Shown: one piece after another, positions 1 through 9,934 of the stretch
How the letters are laid out: every line of letters starts with the position of its first letter
How positions within the stretch are numbered: position 1 is the first letter of the stretch
DNA from: Forficula auricularia
Taxonomy: Eukaryota; Arthropoda; Insecta; Dermaptera; Forficulidae
Assembly: GCA_024734495.1 (NCBI GenBank)
Contig: JALMQS010000816.1
Coordinates: forward strand, 6,039,171-6,103,170
DNA length: 64,000 bases
Direction: 5' to 3'
Notes under the pieces: model-generated
What the model was told of the DNA's origin: nothing
Seen by the model: only the letters and a program-made list of their open reading frames with translations
Database searches by the model: none
Position numbers and translations under genes: made by a program

Positions 1-19
1 GATTTTTTTGATCAAAAAC

Positions 20-135
20 GATAGTTGATAATATTAAAAAAAAAATTATTGATTGTTAAAATAAATACAAATCTTTTATAAAACAATCTTTAAACGTTTA
101 ATCAAGCCAAAAATTTCGGGAGAATTTCTCCCTTT
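20..135. repeat. Family U fragment
   Basis: This stretch carries the segment AATACAAATCTTTTATAAAA, then an ACAATCT and an AACGTTTA block and a TTTCGGGAGAATTTC motif. The same order occurs at 5955-6258, where it forms one arm of an inverted-repeat element, and at 55995-56060. Related blocks lie inside the family F elements at 16670-16760 and 26640-26730. Only one arm is seen here, so this is a partial copy, possibly cut by the window edge. Confidence 0.5.
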
Positions 136-300
136 CTCAATGGAAAATTTTAATTTATGATTAGCTAATAAATACTTATGTGTTTATTAATTGAAATTTT
201 ATTATTTCATCGCTCCATTTTATAATTATATATTTTTACTCTTCAATCAAATATAACAAAAATAATCATGAAAAATATAACAGTCATGAAAAATGTATAT

Positions 301-660
301 ATCAGGAAACGTTTTCAGATGAACAGCTAAAATTTGGTGCATTCTAATGCAAAATATATAGTTGCGTACCATTTTCGGCTCATTAATTAAACCCTTTCAA
401 GATTGGCATTTTGTACTTTCAGTAAAGGTTTTCAGATAAAAAGCTAAAGTTTAGTGCATTGTAAGATATTTACCTACCAATTTTCAGCTCAATAACTAAA
501 ACCTTTCAAGATTGGCAATTTGTACTCTCAAGAAACGTTTTTAGGTAAAAAGCTAAAATTTGGTGGATTGTATGTTATTTTCGTACCAATTTTCAGTTCA
601 TTAACTAAAACCATTAAAGATTGGCGTTTTGTACTCTCAGGAAAAGTTATCAGGTAAAAA
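301..660. repeat. Tandem array, about 109-118-bp unit
   Basis: Three units begin near 301, 419 and 528, and a partial fourth begins near 637. Each has a GTTTTCAG-like block, then AGCTAAAATTTGGTG, a poorly conserved AT-rich middle, CCAATTTTCAG-CTCA, and a block like TTTCAAGATTGGC before TTTTGTACTCTCA. The units differ at many positions and by small indels, so the array is old. No open frame runs through it. I saw no further copy in this window. Confidence 0.75.
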
Positions 661-1648
661 TAAATGAAAATATTGTGTATTTTATAAATCGATATTTATT
701 TTTTATATAATTGAGAAAATAAATAATTCGAAATATTCGAGAAAACAATTTTTCCGCCAACAAGTCTCAACTTGTCCATGCGTGTTTCGACTCGTTTGAA
801 AGAGTCTCGAGTTTTCATCATTAAAAAATCTATTAAATATTTTTAATTATAAATAAGCAAAACGGGCAATTCTAGAGCAATTGAGTACAAATATTATAGT
901 ATCTAATCTCTATAACTTATATTACCCCCAATTTCGGCCCCAGAAAAAATAATATATTTTTCGTGCACGATTACAATACTTGACCATACCCTGTATGGTA
1001 AATTAATAATGGAGCAACAAGTTAGACCCCTCCTTTTTGAAGTCCTCTTGAATTATTGATGTTTCCATTCTAATAATTTAGTATCGAGATTGAATTGCGA
1101 TTAAAAGCGATTAGAAAAGATTTTGATCTTTTAGCCTTTGAAAAACTATTTCGAAAATAGAATTCAACATTGCAAAAATAATATAATATTAGACTACCAT
1201 AAACACTTTTACTTCATAAATGTAAAAACATTTCGTTAAACAAAATAAAGGGCGAAAATATAATTTAAAAATAATCTCACCTTTTATTTCAAATATATTA
1301 GCTATATAAAATAAATAAATAAATAAATATGTGTAGCTCCTTTCTATTTAAACAAACTCAACATTCGAAAATTGAATGAATTTTCATTACAGAATGTTTG
1401 TAATTGAAACTCGTCCCTTGTTGGGGACCACCTTTTCTTATCTAATGAGCTTCCTTAAATAAAACAAGAGATGGATTATAAACAAAACATTAACTTTTTA
1501 TAATAAATGCAAAAATATTTTTTTCGAAATCTATCTCAATCTATTAATGGAAATTATTAATAGAGAATTTTTTGTTACCGGTGATGTGATCTGTCCATCC
1601 AAATTTTTTTTATCAAAATAGAAAGATTTTGTAAAAAACACTTTTTTG
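661..1648. other. AT-rich stretch without recognised gene
   Basis: I see low-complexity A/T runs, a short AAAT run near 1310-1330, and no open frame with recognisable protein content. Nothing links it to the repeat families elsewhere in the window. Confidence 0.5.
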
Positions 1649-1908
1649 GCCTCATGGGACCTTGTAACATAAAGATAATCCCAACCAAAACATTCAGTTG
1701 AAAAAGTAAAGTTGAAATCTAGTGTGTATAGCAAAAGTTAAATTTGCTAAGAATAATTAAGTTGAGAAAATAGTAGATCTATCAACTTAATTATTCTTGG
1801 CAATTTTAGCTTGTCTACACACTAGATTTCTCTACTTTTTCGAACTTGGCCTGTTTTTTCACAGAATGTTTTGGTGGAGATTTCTCTTATTTTTGTAAGC
1901 TATGAGGA
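1649..1908. repeat. Inverted repeat with about 100-bp arms
   Basis: The inner arms match closely around the centre at 1766-1781: AAGAATAATTAAGTTGA on the left is answered by TCAACTTAATTATTCTT on the right. Outward, TCTAGTGTGTA faces TACACACTAGA, and CCAACCAAAACATTC faces GAATGTTTTGGTGG. The match fades beyond about 1650 and 1906. It has the form of a small foldback MITE. It directly adjoins the 182-bp array that follows, so the two may belong to one larger element. Confidence 0.7.
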
Positions 1909-1910
1909 AG

Positions 1911-2500
1911 TCCGTTGGTCCAAAGGGCTAGAATTTTTATTTTTGCCCCCCCCCCCATTTTGGGTGGTTAGTTTTTGCATTTCTACCCTTCAGAGGGCCC
2001 AGAGAATATATACACAAAATTTGGTTGAGTTTGGTCCAACGTGCTAGAATTTTAATCTTTGAACCTCCCCCTATTTTGAAGGGATTGAAAGATAGAAATT
2101 TTGATTTTTGCAATTTTTCCTTTGTTTGTGTCCCCCTCCATTTTGGTAGTTAGTTTTTGAATTTCTACCCTTTCAGAGGGCCCACAGAATATAGTACACA
2201 AAATTTGGATGAGTTTGGTCCAAATGTGCTGTAATGTTTAATTTTGACCCCTCATCTCTTGAAGTGGTTGAAAGATAGAAAGTTTGGATTTTTGGAATTT
2301 TTCCTTTGTTTGCGTCCCTCCATTTTGGGTGGTTAGTTTTTGCATTTCTATCCTTCAGGGGCCCACAGAATATGGTACACAAAATTTGGTTGAGTTTGGA
2401 ATAACGTGCTAGAATTGTAATTTTTGACCCTCTCCCTATTTTGAAAGGGTTAAAGATAGAAAGTTTGGATTTTTGGAATTTTTCCTTTGTTTGTGTCCTA
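1911..2500. repeat. Tandem array, 182-bp unit, about three copies
   Basis: The landmark CCATTTTGGGTGGTTAG recurs at 1956, 2138 (one base shorter) and 2320, giving a 182-bp period. Each unit also holds a TTTCTACCCTTCAGAGGGCC-like block, CACAAAATTTGGTTGAGTTT, a GTGCTAGAAT block and a C-rich run. The same unit occurs inside the palindromes at 27612-27800 and 41447-42111. The array is therefore probably an expanded internal part of that mobile family rather than an ordinary satellite. Frames within it contain no recognisable protein. Confidence 0.75.
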
Positions 2501-5032
2501 AACTCTACTAGCAGGCAAAATTTCATGATGCTGGAATGATTGAAAGTCCCCTTAGGTTTTGATGACCTGTCAGTGAGTCAGTGAGTGCCAAAATTAGCTA
2601 TTTTCTCAGGTCCATATCTCAGAATCCATTTAAGCTATATTATTGAAATTTGGTACTCTCTTCAAGATGCATTACATAATTACATGTGTATAATTTAAGC
2701 TCTGTATCTCAAATGGGTTTTGAGATGCAGGTGGGTCGAAATTTGCTAGAAATGGTTCTTGTAAATAGCTTGCAGCGTGTACGGCCAAGCCAACGCTCGT
2801 ATATGGCCTGGTGCACGCTGTGCGCTTTGATCAGATAATTTAATTACAAACGTTTAAAAAGTACAATGCTTTGTTTCAAGCCAATACTTTTCTCTAGATT
2901 TTAATGCCCTGGTTTCATTCACTGGAAATTCTATATATCTTCATCAATTAAAAACAAATACGATCTCTTCTACGAGATTCAATAATTCGTACTAAATATA
3001 TAGAATTTAGAAATGGGAAGTGGAGATGCTGGAGAGATTTTTATTGAGGCAACAGGCAATGTAAAGAAATGATTCAACATATTTTGTTCACCTCTCTTCT
3101 CGAAATAGGAAATAGAAATCAATATAAATTGTTAACAGGTTTGTAAATGGGTTATTTATTATTATGTGATGCTCGAAGTGATTTTCCTGATAAGTGAATG
3201 TGGGGTGAACTTGTCCAGTGAATCGGTTGGAGACCTCGATCAAGGACAATAAGTTAAACGTTGAAAGCTGAGCATTGCCATCTGATCCTCAGACTCGCAG
3301 TTGATTTTCCTTTGCAGATTCAACATTTTTAATCTTTTCTAAAAATAATAAAACAGTAAAACTTAGTATACAATAATCTAAGAGCTATCACCCTCACTTT
3401 AGGTAGGTATAGTTCTAATAATACTTATGATATTTTTTATCTTAAAAATTTTTTTATTAAAACTTAAGCTCGAGACCGCAAAAACTAGCCGACAACTGAT
3501 TATAACTCAAATTAAATCCTATTAGTGAAATCTAAATTTTTATAAATGTTTATTTTTTTCAAAACAAGGCATATATAATATTACTATAATCTTTTTTCAC
3601 GACCGTGGAAGTTAGTTTCTATTACATCAAAATAGGGATAGAAATGTAACATTATTTCCCACGGGAGCTAATATACATTATTTCCTTTGGGAAATAATTC
3701 TAAATAAAATAAATACAATTTGTTGTTGTAGCAACAAAAAAAGAAAACAAGGAATACGTAGGCAACTATATAATATTATATTACTTAATTTAATTTGATT
3801 GTGAAAAATTAATGGGTCAATTTTTATTTGAATATTCGTTTTAAATATGAGTATCGACTAAAAATAGTATATACCTACATCTCAGGAGAGAATGCTATTT
3901 ATCCCTCGGGCTACAAATTGCACATCGAGAAAAATTTGATGTATAATATACTATTCTTATAGGTCTAATTAAAAATAAATATTAATTCTTGTTTAGATTA
4001 TTAATTCTGAAAAACAATAGTTTCATTTAGAAAAGATGTCGATGTATAAGTAAAATGCTTAATTTAATTAATAATCATTATAAATTGGAGTAGAAATATT
4101 TTAATATTCACTACTTAGACTTTCTGTACATTTTAGTAATTTTAATTATTATTATTATTGTATTGGGGGGGAGGGGGAGAATATAGAGCTAGAAAGCTGA
4201 AATTCGGCAGAGAATCGCAGCTTATTAGTAAAAACTATTGTGTTACATTTTATTCTTAAGGTGAAATCAATGAGGTTGTCCTCTGTTTTTTTCTTTTAAT
4301 GGAATCGAATGTAAGATGCAACCCCTATGGATCTCGAAAGATCATTACATTACCAAAGACAGAGGAAAGTAGATCAAGTGAAAGGGTGGAGCCGTAGGTG
4401 TTTGTGCACCCAAGCTTTGAATATTTGAAGATTATTATAAGTGTTGGGAGAGAGGTCTAGTTCCTTGAAGTCATTGGGACAAACGTATTTGATGTAAATA
4501 AACATTTACATATCTATATATTTAAGCAGATATAAATACCATATATATATAATAATTTGTTTGTTAGAGAAGCTTTCGAAAGTTTGACCTTCATCATCAG
4601 TCTTTTTAATTAAAAGTATTCTGATGTTTCTCATGGGTTCAAACATTTGTGAACGTAACCGTAGGTAAATTCGTTTTATTATAGTAGTAAGAAGGCTTAC
4701 TTTTAAACAAATAAAACCCTTCTTACTTGCAAAGGGCAACCCACTCTATTCTTGGCAAACTGAGTCTGTTCAATTTGTTGAATTTCAGCTAGTTATCTAC
4801 AACCATTATAATTTTATGTATGCACTATTCAATTAAGTTACTGAAGCTAGAGAACCTAAAATCCCTGGTTGAATTGGGAATTGGATGAACTTCGGGGTCA
4901 GACTAGTACCTACTAGAGAAATGAAAAAAACTTATTTTTTTCTACGAAATCATTAGCATGGGTACTGGGAAGGTTTTACCCATCTGAAGAACATTTTGAA
5001 ACCCATTCTGTTTCTTTTAACGTATTAAAAAA
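2501..5032. other. Intergenic or intronic DNA, mostly unassigned
   Basis: The first 350 bases hold short direct repeats such as CAGTGAGTCAGTGAGTG and a G+C-richer patch around 2770-2830, and may be the distal part of the neighbouring array element. 3170-3340 and 4190-4400 are less AT-rich and look single-copy, without a recognisable reading frame. An (ATT)n run followed by a G-run lies near 4150-4180. I see no RNA gene or further transposon end. Confidence 0.45.
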
Positions 5033-5036
5033 ACAT

Positions 5037-5275
5037 CGTCGCTTTAGAGTGTAAACCTGCTAAATCCATTTTTTATCATATATGACATATTAATACTGTT
5101 CGAAAGAAAAATATATGCAACATCGTCCAAGTAAAACTGTAGAAAAGAAAGTTGTAGACAAAAAATTTGAAAAATAGTTTCTTTCCTAAACTACAATATT
5201 AAATTTTGTTTGTTTTTTGCCTGTCCTGTAAAATATCTTTGTTGTGAGTTAGCAGGTTTACACTCTAAAGCGACG
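5037..5275. mobile_element. 239-bp MITE (family V)
   Basis: Both ends carry a nearly perfect 27-base terminal inverted repeat that begins CGTCGCTTTAGAGTGTAAAC and continues CTGCTAA. The element is flanked by ACAT at 5033-5036 and 5276-5279, a likely 4-bp target-site duplication. There is no coding capacity. A second copy lies at 37234-37623, with CGTCGCC at its ends and a later insertion inside. The superfamily cannot be assigned from the ends alone. This is one of the cleanest element boundaries in the window. Confidence 0.85.
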
Positions 5276-5340
5276 ACATGTTTTATTTTAAGAATTTTAA
5301 AAGTTAAATAATAATTCTATAAATTACATTTTTTACAGTT

Positions 5341-5915
5341 CTTACTTTATCCAATGTAATCGATCTCAAGGTAAGCGCGACTTCATGTAAAAACTACGCA
5401 ACCCATGGTCTCAATTAAAGTCACAAGTTTTAGTATTCATTTAGGTTGAATTTTACCACATGATGGTTTTGTCAAAAATTACATGGGGTCTCGTCCAGAA
5501 GCCAAAAAGTGTGATATTTTCTTTGTGTGCGTGAGGATGTATGTATGTATGTTGAGTCAAGGTTGAGTTGATTACCATAGAAGAATTTAGTCTTTTTGAT
5601 TTTAAGTTGATTCTTCCATGTTTTCAGTAAAGGTTACCATTAATGATAAAAACATCAAAAATGGAATTCAATAAGGTTATTCGTCTACTTTTCGATAAGA
5701 ATCGATCGTTATTTTTGATTTTAAGTCGATTCCTCCATGTCTTCAGCAATGGTTATCAATACTAAACGCAAAGTCAAAAATTCAAAGTAATAGATAATGG
5801 TTATTCCTCAAGTATTAGATGAGAATCGATAGCTAGTTTTGAATTTAAGTCAACATGGACTGCAAAAAGCCAGTGATATATAATTAATAATAAAGGAATA
5901 AATATATATCATATA
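5341..5915 (+). mobile_element. Family E copy 1, head and satellite part
   Basis: The copy begins with ACTTTATCCAATG, lacks the hairpin bases present in other copies, and continues with CATGGTCTCAATTAAAGTCA and GGGGTCTCGTCCAGAAGCC. An ATGTATGTATG run follows, then TTGAGTTGATTACCATAG, then about two and a half divergent satellite units (landmark TTTTGATTTTAAGTTGATTC). It ends with GACTGCAAAAAGCCAGTGAT and a block containing AATAATAAAGGAATAAA. The rest of the tail is split by two insertions and resumes at 6261-6281 and 6989-7026. Other copies are at 30921, 31466-33596, 33664-34510 and 50988-51682. No coding region is visible. Confidence 0.75.
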
Positions 5916-5936
5916 TATATGTATATAATATAAAAA

Positions 5937-6258
5937 GAAAAATTAATTATTGATTGTTTAATATAATAAAAAAATACAAATCTTTATAAAACAATGTCGG
6001 AACGTTTATTTTGAAACTAGGCGTTTCGGGAGAAATTCTCTCTTTATCGATAGATTTTTTTTTAAATTGAAAAAGAAAAAAAAATTGTTTTCGCTAATAT
6101 TTCGAAAACAACCCTAAGAAATTAAATATTTTGATGACAGGCAATTGTACAAATTGTCCTGGCGACAAAATTACCTTTACTTCAAATTGAAACGTCAAGT
6201 TTAAAAATAAACGTTCCGAGATTGTTTTACAAAGATTTGTATTTTTTATTATATAAAA
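5937..6258. mobile_element. Family U foldback MITE
   Basis: The arms are inverted copies about 65 bases long. The left arm has AATACAAATCTTTATAAAAC and CGGAACGTTTATTT; the right arm has the reverse complement, ending with AAAGATTTGTATTTTTTATT. The centre is AT-rich with a TTTCGGGAGAAATTCTC block on the left side. The element splits the tail of family E copy 1, so it was inserted after that copy. One-arm fragments lie at 20-135 and 55995-56060. Confidence 0.7.
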
Positions 6259-6281
6259 TTGTATTTCAAATGACATTGGAT

Positions 6282-6966
6282 GAATGGAAAATGAAAATAA
6301 ATAAGAATAAAACCAAGGTCCTAGTATGTACAAAAAAAGAACAAACGAGAAAGGAATGCATCAAAATTAACCAAGAAAACCTAGAAGGAGTTAAGGAATT
6401 TCGCTACCTAGGAAGTAAAATAACATGGGATGGGAGGAGCGAAAACGAAATTAAATCAAGAATTGCCCAAGCAAAAATGGGGTTTAATTCAAAACAAAAA
6501 CTACTATGCTCCTCCTCAATTAGTTTAGAAAACAGGAAGATGCTATTGAAGACATATGTATGGAGCATAGCCATATACGGGTGTGAAACCTGGACAATTA
6601 GAAAAGCGGAGAGAAAAAGATTAGAGCCTTTCGAAATGTGGTGCTACAAAAGAATGATGAATATCAAATGGATGGATAAAATTACAAATGAAGAAGTTCT
6701 TGGAAGAATCGGAGAAAGAAGAACATTGTGGAAGAGTCTGAAGAAGAGGAGAGGTCAGATGATGGGTCACAACACTGAGACATGGGGGACTGCTTAGGGA
6801 TATCTTAGAGAGGGAGGTGGGAAAGAAAAGGGGAAGGCGAAGTCCCAGATTAGAATATTTCAACCAAATAATTGGGGATATGGGATGCCAGACATTTAGA
6901 GAGGTCAAACAGCTGGCGGGGGACAGAGTCGAGTGGAGACGTATTGTTGCATCAAACCAGTCTTAG
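6282..6966 (+). pseudogene. 5'-truncated RTE-type LINE, end of reverse transcriptase
   Basis: The frame from about 6282 encodes the region after the RT catalytic core and the C-terminal domain of an RTE/BovB-type polymerase. Visible motifs in order are WKMKINKNKTKVLV, FRYLGSKI, YGCETWTI, the FEMWCYKRMM block, NEEVLGRIGERRTLWKS and GQMMGH. A frameshift near 6775-6780 moves the rest (RGRRSPRLEYFNQIIGDMGC, then LAGDRVEWRR) to another frame, which stops at 6964-6966. The YxDD active site is missing, as expected from 5' truncation. The fragment interrupts family E copy 1. Matching ATTGGATGAA (6275-6284) and ATTGGATAAA (6989-6998) look like a target-site duplication. Clade assignment rests on the resemblance of the C-terminal motifs to RTE-type elements. 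Confidence 0.85.
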
Positions 6967-6988
6967 GACTGTATACTCAATGATTATG

Positions 6989-7026
6989 ATTGGATAAAGT
7001 TTAGCAAAGATCCGTTGCAGTTTATT
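6989..7026 (+). mobile_element. Family E copy 1, displaced tail end
   Basis: The sequence from ATTGGATAAAGTTTAGC to GATCCGTTGCAGTTTATT is the same tail end found inverted at 31466-31496 and directly at 51640-51682. It lies immediately after the RTE fragment, so it is the far side of the split E copy. Confidence 0.75.
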
Positions 7027-7890
7027 TGGGAAAGTAGTGAGCAGTTTTTATTGTATTTCTTCCCGCTACCTAATGTAGTTGATTCGCGCCTTCCATATAG
7101 GCAACAACTCTGCTACAACCAGAAATGTACAAGTGAATATTCCTCCTGCTCCTCCTACTTGCTTGCCCACACAAACAACCCTCATGATTTGTTTTTCACA
7201 AAGATTCATCCATGCATTGCAATGAATGGCTTTTTATTTTCATTAACATAAATTAAATAAATTCTCGATTCTTTGATCTTCGTTCAAATGACAGAAAGGT
7301 GTGCGGCGAATAATTTAGAAATGAATACGATCGCCTAATAAAAATACTGATAGATTATAGATAAATTATATGTTCTCAGTTGAAACTAAACCATATTTTA
7401 AATTTTCGATTGCATTAAATGCAAACCGATTTCAAATGCAATTTATTTATTTAGTTGCTAACGAATAAATGAAAGGGTTCTTTGTATGCAATAATTTAAT
7501 TTATTTGTGAACATGCAAATGGTGAATCTGATTATCCATTTATTGATTCTATCTATTGATACACATTGATTCGGTGATTGTTGATTTATCGCAATATCAT
7601 TAAAAAAAAAAAAATTTATCTTATCTACTCTTATTAAACGAGGAAAAATTGTTTATATATTTGTTTATATATACCTATATTTGTATCTTTGTTCTATTTT
7701 GAAAACGACTCTACCTATTTTGATAAAACAAAATCTATTAACAAGTTTTGAGGATGAGAAAACGATCTGGCTAGGTCTGGACCTAGATAAATTTAATCTT
7801 AATTGATCTTTTCTTAATTAAAGTAATTAATGATAGATGAAAATCTCAATAAAAAAGTTTTTTTACAGTTTTTTCAATTATCTTTTTATT
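7027..7890. other. AT-rich unassigned stretch
   Basis: A frame of 78 codons opens near 7015 but resembles nothing I know and begins inside the E tail. A block at 7618-7660 with CTCTTATTAAACGAG resembles a degraded Helitron 3' region. The rest is simple A/T-rich sequence. Confidence 0.4.
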
Positions 7891-7894
7891 TATT

Positions 7895-8035
7895 AATTTT
7901 TTTTTAATTTTAAAACCCACTAATAGGTTATAGCATTAGAGGGGGTCTAGGGGCATAGCGGGGCTGGTATGGGGGTGGGGTCCAGGGGGTGGAGTGCCGG
8001 GGTGGTGTGCAGTGACGGGGTGGTTTTCATCAGAA
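7895..8035 (+). mobile_element. Helitron-like fragment with G-rich block
   Basis: The segment TTAAAACCCACTAATAGGTT matches the subterminal 5' part of the Helitron copies, for example the reverse strand at 8410-8450. A G-rich block follows from 7939 to about 8022, with eight runs of four or five Gs on the plus strand, which could form G-quadruplexes. A similar G-rich block precedes the Helitron 3' hairpin at 29409-29421, so it is probably part of an element rather than host regulatory DNA. Confidence 0.45.
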
Positions 8036-8104
8036 TTTTAAATTAAAAATAATATTAATATATAACTTTTAACTGAAGCAAAAGTTGCCGAGTATCGCCT
8101 CCAG

Positions 8105-8499
8105 TTACTCTTATATTATGAAAAAATGAGCAATTCTTGTATATATATATATCCAATCGGGTTCTCGAAAACGGCTCAAACGATTTCGCTAAAATTTGGT
8201 GTACTTATCAAGTATCATGAGCTATTAGTATGTGTCAAATTTTTAATCCGATTGAAATAAAGGAAGGGGATGTAAATTAGTCATGTCGTAAAATAAATAA
8301 TTTAATCGTTCATATCTCGTCTTCTGTAAGTCGCAGAGCTTTGAAATTTGAAACTTAAGCTATTTAGAGGCTAAAAGTTACCGACCATCGCTCGGTGCTC
8401 CAGGCACTAGATTTTATTTGTCAAAAACTATTAATGGGTTTTAAAATTAAAAAAATTACGTCGGCGTAGACGCTCAAGCCGATTATTATTAAGTATAGA
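8105..8499 (-). mobile_element. Non-autonomous Helitron-type element
   Basis: On the minus strand the element starts at 8499 with TCTATACTTAATAATAATCG, preceded by A, as expected for Helitron 5' ends inserted between A and T. A CTAGTGCCTGGAGCACCGAG segment follows, with a hairpin at about 8387-8403 (one stem mismatch). Next come a block shared with 14411-14722 and a TATATACAAGAATTGCTC 3' region near 8127-8145. No Rep/helicase coding sequence is present. The exact 3' end is uncertain because I do not see a clear CTRR end after the last block. Confidence 0.75.
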
Positions 8500-8500
8500 T

Positions 8501-9019
8501 ACTAATAATATTCTCAATCATATATGATTTTTATTTTATGACACCTTAATAGAATTATTTTAATTCTACTGTTCTCCGCTAGAGTCTATGAGCGCTTTGG
8601 CACATGTTTATATTAGTTTAATATCTTAACTATTAAAATATCAGTATTTGAGGGAAATCTAAGTAGACATTCTTTTATAGAAAATAAGAGATTTTACTAG
8701 AAGTAAACGATATTAAGAGATATCTAATAGAATATAAAAAATCACTCAAGTATATAAATTATTTGGATTAAATACTTAAAAATTTAGTCATATATTTAGA
8801 ATGATTTCGATATACATTTATTATTAATAAAATAACTTTGAGATAAATAAGAGCTCATTAAAAAGGTACAACTCTATCAAAATATTTATTATAAATAAAT
8901 CGTTTTTTCAATGTACCTATTTATAAACTTTGAAGTAAGCGTCAAATATGACTTACGTGTGTACCTATAGGGTATACGAATTGCACTTTTCTCTTATCAC
9001 CGCATCTTAAAAAGCGATT
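8501..9019. other. AT-rich unassigned stretch
   Basis: No reading frame, RNA gene or repeat end is recognisable between the Helitron piece and the following array. Confidence 0.4.
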
Positions 9020-9934
9020 TTCATAAAAATAAATTCAATCAATATTTGTGCTTAGAGCATTAAAATTGTCCCAGAATCATCCTCATAAGCGGAAAGTTCA
9101 ATTAGGGGTAGTTACCTCTTTAGAGAATGAAGGAATGTTCAGAAAAATAAATTCAATCAATATCTATGCTTAGGGCATTGAAATAGTCCCAGAATCTGCT
9201 AGATATCATCCACATGAGCGGAAAGTTGAATTAGTGGATAGTTACCCCTTCACGAGATGAAGGAATTTTCAGAAAATAAATTCAATCAATATTTATTCTT
9301 AGGGCATTGAAATAGTCCCAGAATCTGCTAAATATCATCTATTTGAGAGGAAAGTTAAATTAGGGGTAGTCCCCCGTTAGAGATGAAGCAATGTTCAGAA
9401 AAATAAATTCAATCAATATTTATGCTTAGGGCATTGAAATAGTCCCAGAATCTGCTAGATATCATCCACATGAGCGGAAAGTTAAATTAGGGGCAGTCAC
9501 CCCTTCACGGGATGAAGGAATGTTCATAAAAATAAATTTAATCCATATTTGTGCTTAGGACATTGAAATAGTGCCAGAATCTGCTAAATATCATTCATTT
9601 GAGAGGCAAGTTAAATTATTGATAGTCCCACCTTTAGGGATGAAGGGATGTTCATAAAAATAAATTAAATCCATATTTGTGCTTAGGGAATTAAAATAGT
9701 CCCAGAATCTCCTAAATATCATCCATTTGAGAGGAAAGTTAAATTGGGCGTAGTCCCCTCTTTACGGGATGAAGGGATGTTCATAAAAATAAATTCAATC
9801 CATATTTGTTCTTAGGACATTGAAATAGTCCCAGAATCTGCTAGATATCATCCACATGAGCAGGAAATTAAATTAGGGGTAGTCACCCTTTTAGGGATGA
9901 AGGGATGTTCATAAAAACAAATTCAATCAATATT
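9020..9934. repeat. Tandem array, about 127-bp unit, seven copies
   Basis: The landmark AATAAATTCAATCAATAT or a close variant recurs near 9028, 9148, 9277, 9403, 9530, 9660, 9789 and 9918. Each unit also contains TGCTTAGGGCATTGAAATAG, TCCCAGAATCTGCTA, a GAGAGGAAAGTTAAATTA-like block and GGGATGAAGG. Unit length varies from 120 to 130 bases. Units 4 to 7 share a TTCATAAAAATAAATT start, so they may derive from a local amplification. The array looks like a short interspersed satellite without coding potential. Confidence 0.85.

Noticed and set aside
2173..2526. 117-codon minus frame with internally repeated peptide
   Set aside because: The repetition simply reflects the 182-bp tandem array; composition is not protein-like.
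7015..7251. 78-codon frame after the RTE fragment
   Set aside because: It begins inside the family E tail and has no recognisable content.
9020..9934. Regular array considered as a CRISPR
   Set aside because: The whole 127-base unit is repeated without unique spacers, and the DNA is eukaryotic.
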